The translations under genes were made by a program, and so were the position numbers. The notes below the pieces were generated by a model. It worked only from the letters and a program-made list of their open reading frames with translations, did not search any database and had not been told where the DNA came from. A stretch of 57,047 bases of DNA, taken from positions 1 through 57,047 of the forward strand of contig DATANR010000331.1 of assembly GCA_036266155.1 (NCBI GenBank), given 5' to 3'. The stretch's first letter is position 1; the number at the start of each line of letters is the position of its first letter. Source of the stretch: SIAJ01 sp036266155. Its GTDB lineage: Bacteria > Planctomycetota > Planctomycetia > Gemmatales > Gemmataceae. Shown here one piece after another: positions 18,155 through 26,900 of the stretch.

Positions 18155-18756
18155 AACACCGGAAACTTCTTCCTCATCTGCTGAAACACCAACTCAACAC
18201 GTTCGCGCACGCGCCCGGTCGTCGGCAACCAGGATTCGCGGAAGTTCGCCGCGAGCCGTTCCGCGTACAGCAATTCTAAGCCGGCGTGCCCACCGAACAG
18301 GAGGTCGCCAGTCGGGGCGTCCGCGATGTCGGTGAGGACGCCCGTCAGCGGGCAAGCGCGAAATGCCACCGCGAGACGAGCCGCCAGCACGTCCTCCGCG
18401 TTCAGCGCGTGGATGCGCCGATAGACCGTGACGAGATAACGGAACGTGAAATCGATCGACAAATGCGCGGCTGGTGTCTTGGGCAAGGACAACGCCGGCA
18501 AGTCGGCTTGCACGCGCTCCGGCGGCTCATCGCGGGAAACCGCGAACCAGCAAGCTCGCGCTGTGAACAGTGCGGTCGAGCGCGCAGTCTCCCAATCGAT
18601 TTCAATAAGCGGCCCGGCGATGTTGAGCCGATAATCGGCGAAAGCATGGCGCAACACCTCATCCACTTCGTGACGTTCGCCCAACTCCGGTCGGCCAGCG
18701 AGGCGGGCTTCGCCGGTTGCGAACAAGCGTTCGAGGAATGGAGCGAGTTCGGACAT
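18136..18756 (-). CDS. First gene of MoxR operon, putative bpX-type companion
   Basis: A 206-residue protein I do not recognise with certainty. It starts MSELAPFLERLFATGEARL and includes IEIDWETARSTALFTARACWF, LSIDFTFRYLVTVYRRIHAL and GLELLYAERLAANFRESWLP, and is mostly helical. Its place directly upstream of a MoxR ATPase suggests an accessory subunit of a MoxR-vWA-propeller-type system. The product ends ASGAA, encoded by a palindromic element that also supplies the stop. The start at 18756 is preferred over 18783 because it matches a natural N-terminus and leaves room for a divergent promoter. Confidence 0.55.
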   Translation of the reverse strand: MSELAPFLERLFATGEARLAGRPELGERHEVDEVLRHAFADYRLNIAGPLIEIDWETARSTALFTARACWFAVSRDEPPERVQADLPALSLPKTPAAHLSIDFTFRYLVTVYRRIHALNAEDVLAARLAVAFRACPLTGVLTDIADAPTGDLLFGGHAGLELLYAERLAANFRESWLPTTGRVRERVELVFQQMRKKFPVLASGAA

Positions 18757-18824
18757 TAGGGATGGGTGGACAAGTCTCTCCAACTACCCTACGCCAACGA
18801 CGTAACGATCACAACGGGGCCGCC

Positions 18825-19724
18825 GTGTTGAACATTCGCGGGACGGAGATCGAAGACACGTTTGCCGAGGCGTTCCCGATGACGGCCGCCCGGCTGATCG
18901 TGACGGCCGCGAGCGAGCGCTGGCTCAACGCCGCAGCCGCGGCCGCGACCGGGTACGCGGCCTCGGTCATCGGCTGCGACGCCGAGGCCGGCGTCGAACG
19001 CCGGCTGACTCCCAAGGAGACGCCGGACGGCCGACTGGGCGTCGCGCTGCTCATGTTCGCGTTCAACCGCGACGCCTTGCAGAAAGCAGTCGTCGGCCGC
19101 GTCGGCCAGTGCGTGTTGACCTGCCCTACGACCGCGTGCTTTAACGGCCTGCCGGTCACGGACAAGAAGATCAAAGTCGGCGGCCAGCTTCGCTTCTTCG
19201 GCGACGGCTGGCAAACGAGCAAGCTCCTCGAAGGCCGGCGCTACTGGCGCATCCCGGTGATGGATGGCGAGTTCACGTGCGAGGACACGTTCGGCACCGC
19301 GAAGGGCGTGGCCGGCGGCAACTTCCTCATCTTGGCCGAGTCACAAGCCATCGCCCTCAATGCGGCTGAGGCGGCGACGGATGCGATCGCGAAAGTTCCC
19401 GGTGTAATACTTCCATTCCCCGGCGGCGTCGTCCGCAGTGGTTCGAAGGTCGGCAGCCAGTACAAGGCCCTGCGCGCGAGCACCAATGACGCGTATTGCC
19501 CAACCCTACGTGGAGCAGTGACGAGCGCGTTGCCCGACGGCGTGAATGCAGTCTACGAACTCGTTATCGACGGCGTCGACCTGGCCTCCGTCGAAGAAGC
19601 AACCCGCGTCGGCATCCGCGCCGCTTGCGGCCCCGGCGTACACCGCATCAGCGCCGGCAACTACGGCGGCAAACTTGGGCCACACCACTTACGTCTGCAT
19701 TCGCTGATTAATGCCGAAACTTGA
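18825..19724 (+). CDS. ftr: Formylmethanofuran:tetrahydromethanopterin formyltransferase
   Basis: Transfers the formyl group between tetrahydromethanopterin and methanofuran in C1 metabolism (Ftr of methanogens, FhcD of methylotrophs). The 299 residues match family length, and long stretches are diagnostic: GTEIEDTFAEAFPM, TGYAASVIGCDAEAGVER, GQCVLTCPTTACFNGLP, LRFFGDGWQTSK and YWRIPVMDGEF. The start is GTG 18825 or TTG 18828; both give the expected N-terminus. In bacteria it serves formaldehyde oxidation or detoxification. It stands alone here with no fhcABC, mch or mtdB in view. It is divergent from the MoxR operon, and its end overlaps the convergent neighbour by 17 bp. Confidence 0.93.
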   Translation: MLNIRGTEIEDTFAEAFPMTAARLIVTAASERWLNAAAAAATGYAASVIGCDAEAGVERRLTPKETPDGRLGVALLMFAFNRDALQKAVVGRVGQCVLTCPTTACFNGLPVTDKKIKVGGQLRFFGDGWQTSKLLEGRRYWRIPVMDGEFTCEDTFGTAKGVAGGNFLILAESQAIALNAAEAATDAIAKVPGVILPFPGGVVRSGSKVGSQYKALRASTNDAYCPTLRGAVTSALPDGVNAVYELVIDGVDLASVEEATRVGIRAACGPGVHRISAGNYGGKLGPHHLRLHSLINAET

Positions 19725-20634
19725 CGCCAAGGAAGAGCTGCGCCCGATCGACCCAAGGCGTCGGTGTGCCAGTCACGTCCCAGCGGTAGCGGGCGCCGAA
19801 TTCGAGTTCGTTGTCGCCGCTGAGCGGATATGCAAGCCGCAGTTCTTGCTTGAGTGAATCGGGATCGAGCCGTGTGATCGCGGGAATCGCGGAGCCGGTG
19901 TACTCCAGTTGCAACGGACCCACGAGCGGCAGCTTGGCGAGGACCTCGAAGGCCGGCTGCACGCGGCCGGGGGCAGTCTGATCGTAACTCGTCAGCGTCG
20001 CGTAGCGGACCTGTAATTCGCTGCCGGCGATCAGCGCCCACTTGACGCCGACGCCGCTCTTACTCGAGATGCTCGTCTGCTGATGCGTCAACGGATCGCC
20101 GCTGCCGTCGAACTGGCCGTACACGAACATCTGCTCGGCGAGCGGCACGGGAATTGGCACCGGGATCTGCACCTTCTCTTGCGCCTTCCAATTGCGCTGA
20201 CCGTAAGGCACTCCGACCTCTTGCGGGTCCGGCACCTCGAGCTTCGACTTTCGGCTGAAAAAATCGCTGGTCATCACCTGCTTGTAACTCCAGCGGCCGG
20301 GATCCACGATCAGTCCGGGGGCAACCAAGGAGTTAGGTCGCGAGCGATCGGGCGCGTCGGACATGCGATCGAGGATTTGCTGGAAGGGGTCGGTGTGGCC
20401 GATCGAATTGGCGGTCGTGCCGGCCGGCAGCGGGCCTGACTCGGTCATCCAGGCAAACTGCGTCGGCGCTTCGGTGACCTTCCAAACGTCAGCGGATGAG
20501 TCCGGCCGACGTGTGAGGCCGACGGCCGTGAAGAAATCAGTCGGCTCGTCGGCGCGCACCGGCTCGGCTGGCGGTTCCGCGCGGAGCGGTCCCGCCAGGA
20601 CGAGGAGGGCGAATGCGGCCCGGAGTTGGGTCAC
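19708..20634 (-). CDS. Secreted, probable outer-membrane beta-barrel-like protein
   Basis: A 308-residue hypothetical protein with a signal peptide (LRAAFALLVLAGPLRAEPP). The C-terminal half alternates polar and hydrophobic residues in strand-like runs (SELQVRYATLTSY, LQLEYTGSAIPAI, NELEFGARYRWD) and ends in LFLGVKFRH, like the final strand of a small barrel. The middle has a Pro-rich turn IPVPIPVPLAEQM. I recognise no named family. Its 3' end overlaps that of ftr by 17 bp in convergent orientation, so antisense interplay between the transcripts is possible. Function unknown. Confidence 0.7.
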   Translation of the reverse strand: MTQLRAAFALLVLAGPLRAEPPAEPVRADEPTDFFTAVGLTRRPDSSADVWKVTEAPTQFAWMTESGPLPAGTTANSIGHTDPFQQILDRMSDAPDRSRPNSLVAPGLIVDPGRWSYKQVMTSDFFSRKSKLEVPDPQEVGVPYGQRNWKAQEKVQIPVPIPVPLAEQMFVYGQFDGSGDPLTHQQTSISSKSGVGVKWALIAGSELQVRYATLTSYDQTAPGRVQPAFEVLAKLPLVGPLQLEYTGSAIPAITRLDPDSLKQELRLAYPLSGDNELEFGARYRWDVTGTPTPWVDRAQLFLGVKFRH

Positions 20635-20934
20635 ATGGTTCTCTTCGGCCCACGTGAGGGTTCAGCTGGCTTATAACCGAATCGCGACAGCCCGTCAGCC
20701 CCAATCCTTCCCAAGTTGCCAGCGCCAAAACCCGGGATTCCCAAGAATCCGCCCGCAAAATCCACGCAGCTTGTCCTACATTTTCGCTCCGGCCGCATAC
20801 TCGCAGTAGCGTCCGAATAACGGGTGAATTCTTGAAAGATTCGACGTGTGTTCATCTTGCCGGCGAGGGCCGCCGGAATACAACGCAGTCACAAGTTGGG
20901 CCGGTTCTTGGGCTCGTTTGCGAAAGGGTTAGTC
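20635..20934. other. Intergenic region, no gene seen
   Basis: About 300 bases between the divergent barrel-like gene and the small gene at 20935. Short open frames here have no family features. Promoters for both neighbours must lie here, but no strong consensus pair was found. Confidence 0.4.
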
Positions 20935-21120
20935 ATGGCCGCCTCTCCAACGACGGAAGTGGACTTTATCGAAGAGTTAAGGATGCGCCGCTGGGCGCGG
21001 GAGAACTACGTCCCGCAGCCGAATCGCGACGGCAAGTGGCACCCGATCATCCACGATGAGATGGGCCGCAAAGACCGCGACCAACGCAGCACGACGGCGT
21101 CGCCGGCCGCTCGCGCCTAA
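20935..21120 (+). CDS. Small conserved-type hypothetical protein
   Basis: A 61-residue protein (MAASPTTEVDFIEELRMRRWARENYVPQ at the start, split here only by description). The ATG at 20935 is preceded by AAAGGG at a suitable distance, and the hydrophilic, Arg-rich composition with WARENYVP and WHPIIHDEM looks like a real, constrained sequence rather than a shadow frame. I believe similar short proteins occur in planctomycetes, but this was not checked. It lies 107 bp upstream of the RdgC-like gene, with a 26-bp-stem palindrome between. No function assigned. Confidence 0.6.
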   Translation: MAASPTTEVDFIEELRMRRWARENYVPQPNRDGKWHPIIHDEMGRKDRDQRSTTASPAARA

Positions 21121-21138
21121 TACAATCCACGAAGTGAC

Positions 21139-21207
21139 GAGTGCGGAATGCGGAGTGCGGAGTGTGGGCCTTCGGGGTCTTCACTCCGCACTCCGCATTC
21201 CGCACTC
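21139..21207. repeat. Perfect 26-bp-stem palindrome of GTGCGGA/ATGCGGA units
   Basis: Arms 21139-21164 and 21182-21207 are perfectly complementary with a 17-nt loop. Each arm is built from short iterations of (A/T)GCGGAGTGCGGA. The element ends 20 bp before the ATG of the RdgC-like gene. If transcribed, it would place a very stable hairpin in the leader next to the ribosome-binding site. Confidence 0.9.
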
Positions 21208-21227
21208 CGCATTTTCTGGAGATTGGA

Positions 21228-22394
21228 ATGGGCTTCTATTCCGGCCGTGCCACGTTCTCGCGCTATCGGGTGGTTGGGCCGGCCCCCAAGATGTTTACGG
21301 AGCAGCACCTCGCGCGACTCGCCGAGCACGCGGCCGGCCGGTCGCGGATGCTCTCCGGCGACGGCGTCGAAGCCGGCTGGTCGGCCGGCGCCCATGTCCT
21401 CGACACCGACTTCGAACTCGCCAAGAACATCGTCAACGATCAACTCTTCTTTGCTCTGCGGATCGACACGGTCAAGCTGCCGAGCGACCTGCTGCGTGCC
21501 TATTACGCGATCGACCTGGCCGCACTCGCGAAGAACAACCCGAGCGGCCACGCCAGCGCCCGGCAGAAGCGCGAAGCCAAGGAATCGGCCCGCGACCGCC
21601 TCGAGCATGAAGCCAAGGACGGCCGCTATACCAAGCGCAAGACCATCGAGTGTGTCTGGGACCTGAAGTCGAACGAGCTGCTGTTCGGCACCACCTCCGT
21701 CACGCAACTCGAACGCCTGCTCATCCTCTTCAAGCAGACGTTCGGCCACGGCCTCGAACCGGTCACCGCGGGCCGGCGGGCGTATGCGCTGGCCGAGCTG
21801 CACAACCGCACGCGCAACGTCGACGATGCGTCGCCGTCGCCGTTCGTGCCGGGCGTGTCGCCGAAGGAAGTGGTGTGGATCCCAGACGAGGCGAGCCGCG
21901 ACTTCGTTGGCAACGAGTTTTTGATGTGGCTCTGGTACCAGTGCGACAGCGACGCGACGACGTTCAAGCTGCTCGACGGCTCCGAGGTGACCGTCTTCCT
22001 CGCCCGCACGCTGACGCTTGAGTGCCCGCGCGGCATGACCGGCCACGAGACGATCACGTTCGAAGGACCGACGCGTCTTCCCGAAGCGATGCGCGCGATC
22101 CAGGGCGGCAAGCTGCCGCGCAAATGCGGTCTGACGCTGGTCCGCCACGACGTGCAATACGAGTTCTCCCTCCACGCCGAGACGCTGGCCGTCGGCGCCG
22201 CCAAGATCCCGCCGCCGGAGGAAGAGGACGACCGTGCCTGGCTCGAAGCGCGTGCGCAACAGATCCGCGACCTGATCGAAACCCTCGACCTGCTCTTCGA
22301 CGCCTTCGGCCAAGAACGCTTCGCCGGCGACTGGCTGAAGCACCTGGCAAAGATGCAAAAGTGGCTCAAACGGGAGGAGCGGGCCAAGGAGTAG
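21228..22394 (+). CDS. RdgC-like recombination-associated protein
   Basis: A 388-residue protein resembling RdgC, a ring-shaped double-stranded-DNA-binding protein that modulates RecA. The N-terminus MGFYSGRATFSRYRVVG matches the family opening, and the charged segment ARQKREAKESARDRL followed by KRKTIECVWDLKSNELLFG and LERLLILFKQTFG fits the central domain. The ATG at 21228 has GGAG seven bases upstream. The longer open frame from 21141 only translates the upstream palindrome and is rejected. RdgC is best known from proteobacteria, so a planctomycetal copy suggests a divergent branch or transfer. The exact role here is uncertain. Confidence 0.75.
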   Translation: MGFYSGRATFSRYRVVGPAPKMFTEQHLARLAEHAAGRSRMLSGDGVEAGWSAGAHVLDTDFELAKNIVNDQLFFALRIDTVKLPSDLLRAYYAIDLAALAKNNPSGHASARQKREAKESARDRLEHEAKDGRYTKRKTIECVWDLKSNELLFGTTSVTQLERLLILFKQTFGHGLEPVTAGRRAYALAELHNRTRNVDDASPSPFVPGVSPKEVVWIPDEASRDFVGNEFLMWLWYQCDSDATTFKLLDGSEVTVFLARTLTLECPRGMTGHETITFEGPTRLPEAMRAIQGGKLPRKCGLTLVRHDVQYEFSLHAETLAVGAAKIPPPEEEDDRAWLEARAQQIRDLIETLDLLFDAFGQERFAGDWLKHLAKMQKWLKREERAKE

Positions 22395-22702
22395 GCGGCG
22401 GTTCAAGAATTGAGAGATGGCCAAAACCAGAGATGGCCAAGCACATACCGGGGTTGGCCATCTCTCATTGCAAAAACCGCATTGAACTGATTGCCGCGCA
22501 ACATGATGCGCCAAAAATCGCAATTCTCAATTCTAGCGCCAAAAACCCCCGGAATTGACCGACGACGACATACTCCTATTCGTTGCACTGAGTTTTTTCG
22601 CAATGAAATGGAAAGCATCGCGGTGTGACCGGTGAACGCGATTCGTGTGCTTGCATACGCCCCCAAATCTCGGACAATAGGTCGGAAAAGTGGAGCCCAC
22701 CC
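22395..22702. other. Intergenic region with nested inverted repeats
   Basis: About 308 bases between the RdgC-like and protease genes. An inner 12-bp perfect inverted repeat (22412-22423 and 22455-22466, GAGAGATGGCCA/TGGCCATCTCTC) lies inside an outer 10-bp one (22406-22415 and 22525-22534, AGAATTGAGA/TCTCAATTCT). A third copy of AGATGGCCA is at 22431-22439. The region is less GC-rich than its surroundings. No gene was seen. Confidence 0.6.
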
Positions 22703-23713
22703 ATGAACCTTGAATCCGCCCGCGAGCTGAAGCAGCTCCTCGCCGACACCGTCTTGAGCCCGATTACAGGCGCGCCACTAAAAACGGTGCGGTCGTTCGC
22801 TTTGGCTGCTGGCCCGATGCCGGAATCGGCCTCGAACATTCGCTCCCTCGCCCTCGGCATCGTCCGCCGGTCGGCCAACAACTTTCGGCTCGCCGTACGG
22901 GCCCAGCGGCGGGAGTTGGTGGACGGCAAGGAAGTCGAGCTGATCCGCAAGAAGGCCAAGGACGAGGTCGACGTCCGCTACATTGGCCGAGTGACCAAGC
23001 GGGCCGCCGTCCCGTGGACGCAACAGCGACATCGGCCGCTCCAGCTCGGCATCTCGGTCGGCCACAAGGACATCACGGCCGGCACGATCGGCTGCTTCGT
23101 CCGCAAGCCGGGCACGGTCGGGGCGTTCGTGCTGTCGAACAACCACGTCCTCGGCAACGAGAACAAGGGCAAGGTTGGGGACGCGGTTCTACAAGCGGGC
23201 AAGTATGATGGCGGTAAGGAGCCGGCCGACGCGATCGGCACGTTCGCCGGCCGCGTGAAATTCAAGAAGTCGGGCGTGAATCTGGTCGACGTGGCAATCG
23301 CGCATCTGAAATCCGGCATCGAATACGACCCACGAACGATCCGTGGCCTGGGCAAGCTCGCCGGCCTCGGGCCGGAATTCGTGGACGAGGGGACCGAGGT
23401 CGCCAAGCTGGGCCGGACGACGGGCCTGACGCGTGGCAAGGTCACCGCGTTCGAACTGGACAACGTGGTCGTCGGCTTCGACCTGGGGGATCTGCGGTTC
23501 GATAACCAGATCGAGATCGAGGGGGCCGGCGACGACCCCTTCAGCGCCGGCGGCGACAGCGGGTCGCTGATCGTGGACGCCGGCACCCGTCAGGCAATCG
23601 CCCTGCTCTTCGCCGGCAGCGAACTGGGCGGCAGCAACGACCGGGGCCTGACCTACGCGAACCCGATCCACACCGTCCTGGCTCAGATGAAGGTTGAATT
23701 GCTACTGGAGTGA
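22703..23713 (+). CDS. Trypsin-like serine protease
   Basis: A 336-residue chymotrypsin-fold protease. The likely catalytic triad is His148 (LSNNHVLG), Asp196 (VDVAIAHL) and Ser286 (GGDSGSLIV). No signal peptide is seen, so it is probably cytoplasmic. Residues 50-100 form a small alpha/beta domain (LALGIVRRSANNFRLAVRAQ then VDVRYIGRVTKR) that precedes the protease and resembles the product of the next gene. The ATG at 22703 has GGAG seven bases upstream. It is followed 17 bp later by that small gene and then by a convergent CHAT-STAND-TPR gene, a combination that suggests a regulated proteolysis module. Confidence 0.85.
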   Translation: MNLESARELKQLLADTVLSPITGAPLKTVRSFALAAGPMPESASNIRSLALGIVRRSANNFRLAVRAQRRELVDGKEVELIRKKAKDEVDVRYIGRVTKRAAVPWTQQRHRPLQLGISVGHKDITAGTIGCFVRKPGTVGAFVLSNNHVLGNENKGKVGDAVLQAGKYDGGKEPADAIGTFAGRVKFKKSGVNLVDVAIAHLKSGIEYDPRTIRGLGKLAGLGPEFVDEGTEVAKLGRTTGLTRGKVTAFELDNVVVGFDLGDLRFDNQIEIEGAGDDPFSAGGDSGSLIVDAGTRQAIALLFAGSELGGSNDRGLTYANPIHTVLAQMKVELLLE

Positions 23714-23730
23714 AGACGGGAACGACGATC

Positions 23731-23955
23731 ATGGCCGACCAACCGCCGACAACGCTGGAGCAAGCCCGGGCGGCGAAGGAACGCGCCGTGACCGAGCTGG
23801 CGGACCTGCCGGTGGTCGGCATCGGCATCACGCGCGTCGGCGATGGCTACGCCCTGAAGGTGAACCTCGATTCGGCCCCGAGCGGTGCGGTGCCAAGCGC
23901 GGTGAACGGCGTGCCGATCAAGGTTGAGGTGGTGGGGAAGATTCGGAAGCGATAG
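23731..23955 (+). CDS. Small protein resembling the N-terminal domain of the adjacent protease
   Basis: A 74-residue protein. Its pattern VVGIGITRVGDGYALKVNL then VNGVPIKVEVVGKIRKR lines up by eye with residues 50-100 of the upstream protease (LGIVRRSANNFRLAVRA then VDVRYIGRVTKR). The same VxGxG...VPxxVxGVPVxVExxG layout occurs before many bacterial trypsin-like domains. It is probably a stand-alone regulator, inhibitor or substrate adaptor of the protease; this is inference. The start could also be GTG 23710, which overlaps the protease stop as GTGA. ATG 23731 gives a cleaner N-terminus (MADQPPTTLEQ). Confidence 0.7.
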   Translation: MADQPPTTLEQARAAKERAVTELADLPVVGIGITRVGDGYALKVNLDSAPSGAVPSAVNGVPIKVEVVGKIRKR

Positions 23956-23995
23956 GCAATTCATGTCGCCACGTTCGAACCGCTCGAAGCGGAAA

Positions 23996-26900
23996 TTATT
24001 CCCCAAAGGCCTCCCGGATCAAACGATCGTCGCGGTCTTGCTGGTATGCTTCAGCCGTCGTGCGTTGTAACTCCGCGATTTGGTCCTCGGTGAACTCTAG
24101 TTCCGAACACATCGCGGCAAGATTTTTCAAAGCCACCTTGGCGTCGCCGCTCCCAATCACCTGAAGAATTTGAAAGGCAAGGGCAACAAGGGGCAAGGCC
24201 TCTCGTTTCCTGCCCATTTTCCAAGCGACGAAACCAAGCTGATAAATGGTGGCCCCTTCCCCGGCCCGGTCCTTCAATTCCCGCCGGATGACGAGCGACT
24301 GCTCGAACCCCGCCCGGGCCTCGGAGTATCGACCCTGTCTCAGGTCGATCGAGGCCAGTTGATGGAGGGTGACAGCCTCCCCGGCCCGGTCCTTTAATTG
24401 CCGTCGGATGGCGAGCGACTGCTCGAACCCCGCCCGGGCCTCCGGATACCGGCCCTGTCTCATGTCGATCGTGGCCAGTTGATGGAGCGTGACGGCCTCC
24501 CCGGCCAGGTCCTTTAATTGCCGTCGGACGGCGAGCGACTGCTCGAACCCCGCCCGGGCCTCCGGATACCGACCCTGGTTCAAGTCGATCGTGGCCAGAT
24601 TGTGCAGGGTGACGGCCTCCCCGGCCCTGTCCTTTAATTCCCGCCGGATCATGAGCGACTGCTCGAACCCCGCCCGGGCCTCCAGATACCGACCCTGGTT
24701 CAAGTCGATCGTGGCCAGTTGATGGAGGGTGACGGCCTCCCCGGCCCTGTCCTTTAATTCCCGCCGGATCATGAGCGACTGCTCGAACCCCGCCCGGGCC
24801 TCCGGATACCGACCCTGTCTCACGTCGATCGTGGCCAGCGCGTGTAGGGTGCCGGCATCCCGATGCTCCGGACGAATCTCGTCAAGTAGTTCTCGTGCCT
24901 CCTGCCACCGGGAAATGCGTTCCAGGCGGTTTGCAAGCCGGGTCGACGACCAGTTGAGTTCCGGAATCACATTGCCAGCCAGAGCATGGACCCGGCATGC
25001 CCATAACTCAGAGTCGAATGTCACCCGGAGTTCGTTCTCGCGATCAGCATCGAACGCGGATTTCCAGAACCGCGCCAGGCGGGCGTGGGTCTGGATGGCT
25101 TCTTCGGGTGAGAGACGTGAATCGCCCGACAGCCATTTGCCGATCAGGCCCGGGACATGGAACAACAACGGCCCCGCCGGGTCTTCGAACTTTTGCACGA
25201 GGCCATAGCGAGCGGCTTGTTGGGCCGCCTCGGCGATGTCGGTCGTCAAGCCGGCAACGGTCTCGGTCAGGGCCTCCACAGGAATCGGCAACTCGCTGAT
25301 TGCCAGCCGGCTCGCCACTTGCCGAGCGAGTTCTGGAAGCAGTTCGTACAGGCGCGGTAGGATGCGTTCCTCGCAGTATTTCTGCCGTTTCTCTTCGAGG
25401 TCATTCCATTCGGGTTCGTCGGCGTCCCAGTCCGATAGGTCGGCTGTTTCCAGGTATCCTCGGACCAGATCGAGGTAGCCGGGCAGGCCGCCAAAGGTCC
25501 GGAACAGCGACTCGATCATGGCCGCCGGGATTTCGCCGGCTAGGTATCGGCGATCCACGGTCGGGTCTTGCCGGAGGAAGCGCAAGAACTCCGGGTGCGA
25601 CAAGTCGTCGAGTTCGCGCTGAAGGACGCCCGGACGTGCGGGCGTGCTGGCGACCTCGAAGCGGCAGGTGACGATCGCCCGCGCCTGTCCGCCCAGGTCG
25701 CGGGCGAGGATGCGATAGGCTTCGAGCAACTCCGGATCGGCGATGGTTCGCGTCGCCAGGTCGAGAACGTCCTCAAAATTGTCGATGACGAGCAGGAGTT
25801 TCCGCTTGTTCCACTCGCGGACCGCGAGGCGGATGCGCTCCGGAACCGGCAGCTTGCCGTCGGAGATGCGTTCGAACAGGCTCGGCTCCGCCTCGACGAA
25901 TGGCCGAGCCAGGGCGGGCAGAAGCTTGTTGTGCAGGAACCACTGCCCGGCTTCAGCGGGGGTCACTCGCTGTTCGGCCTTGGCCCCGAATGCCTCGTAG
26001 CCGGCTTCGCGGAGCCGGCTCGCCATCCGGGTGGCCAGCGTGCTCTTGCCGGCGCCGCCGAATCCGTACAGGACCACGAACACGAGGTCGCCATCGCGCA
26101 GCGCGGGGATCAGTTGCTGCTGAATGCGCCGCCGACCAATCAGGCCCTCACGCAGCCCCTTGATGTCGTCGTCGAGCAATTCGCGGACGGACTTCGGTCC
26201 CTCGTAAGCCTGGACGGGGAGTTTTCGATCGATCAGCCCGACGTTCGGCCCCGCCGCGAATAAACGGGCCAGGGCGAAGGTCGGGTCCCAGAACTCATGG
26301 CCACCTTTCTTCAGCCGCCGATCCCGCCAGATCGTGTCTCGTGCCTTGGCGGCCGCGGCCGGGACTTCCAGCCTACGGCCCAGGTATTCGTAGAAAACGG
26401 TCCCGAACGCGGTGGCCGCATCGTCGCCGACGGCCGCGCCCCAGCCAAGCACGAGCGGCACGCCGGACTTGACCATCTGGCCGGGCAGCCCGCCGGCCGC
26501 CGCCTCCCCGGCATGGCAGGCGCTCAGCACCACGCACCGGACGCTGCTGCCGAGGAAGACCTGTCGGCCGAGATCATCAGCCCGGCACAGGTGCGTGTGG
26601 CCACGCTCGTCCTCGAACGCGAAGTACCCGTGGCCGTCTTTAAGAATTCCGTGGCCTGAGAGATGGACCACATGCGGACGGTAGCGCTGGTCAGCCACCA
26701 GCCGTTCCAATTCATCGACCCCGCCCGTCTCGGTGAACGGCAGCAGGGCGACGTTCTGCCCGAGCCGGCTCGTCACACGGACCAGCAAGTCCTCCTCATG
26801 CTCGTAGCGGAGCAGCTTCTGATTGGTCGGAGCGGAGATGGAGACCAGCAGCCGCAGTGGTGCCGGTTCGGTTGCCGGCTCGACCGCGGGGGCATCGAGC

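Noticed and set aside
21141..21227. N-terminal extension of the RdgC-like protein
   Set aside because: It translates only the palindromic repeat (MRNAECGVWAF...); the ATG at 21228 has a ribosome-binding site and a family-like N-terminus.
24215..24814. Regularly spaced repeats that could suggest a CRISPR array
   Set aside because: The 120-bp units are contiguous, lie in frame in a long gene and encode TPR motifs; there are no unique spacers or cas genes.
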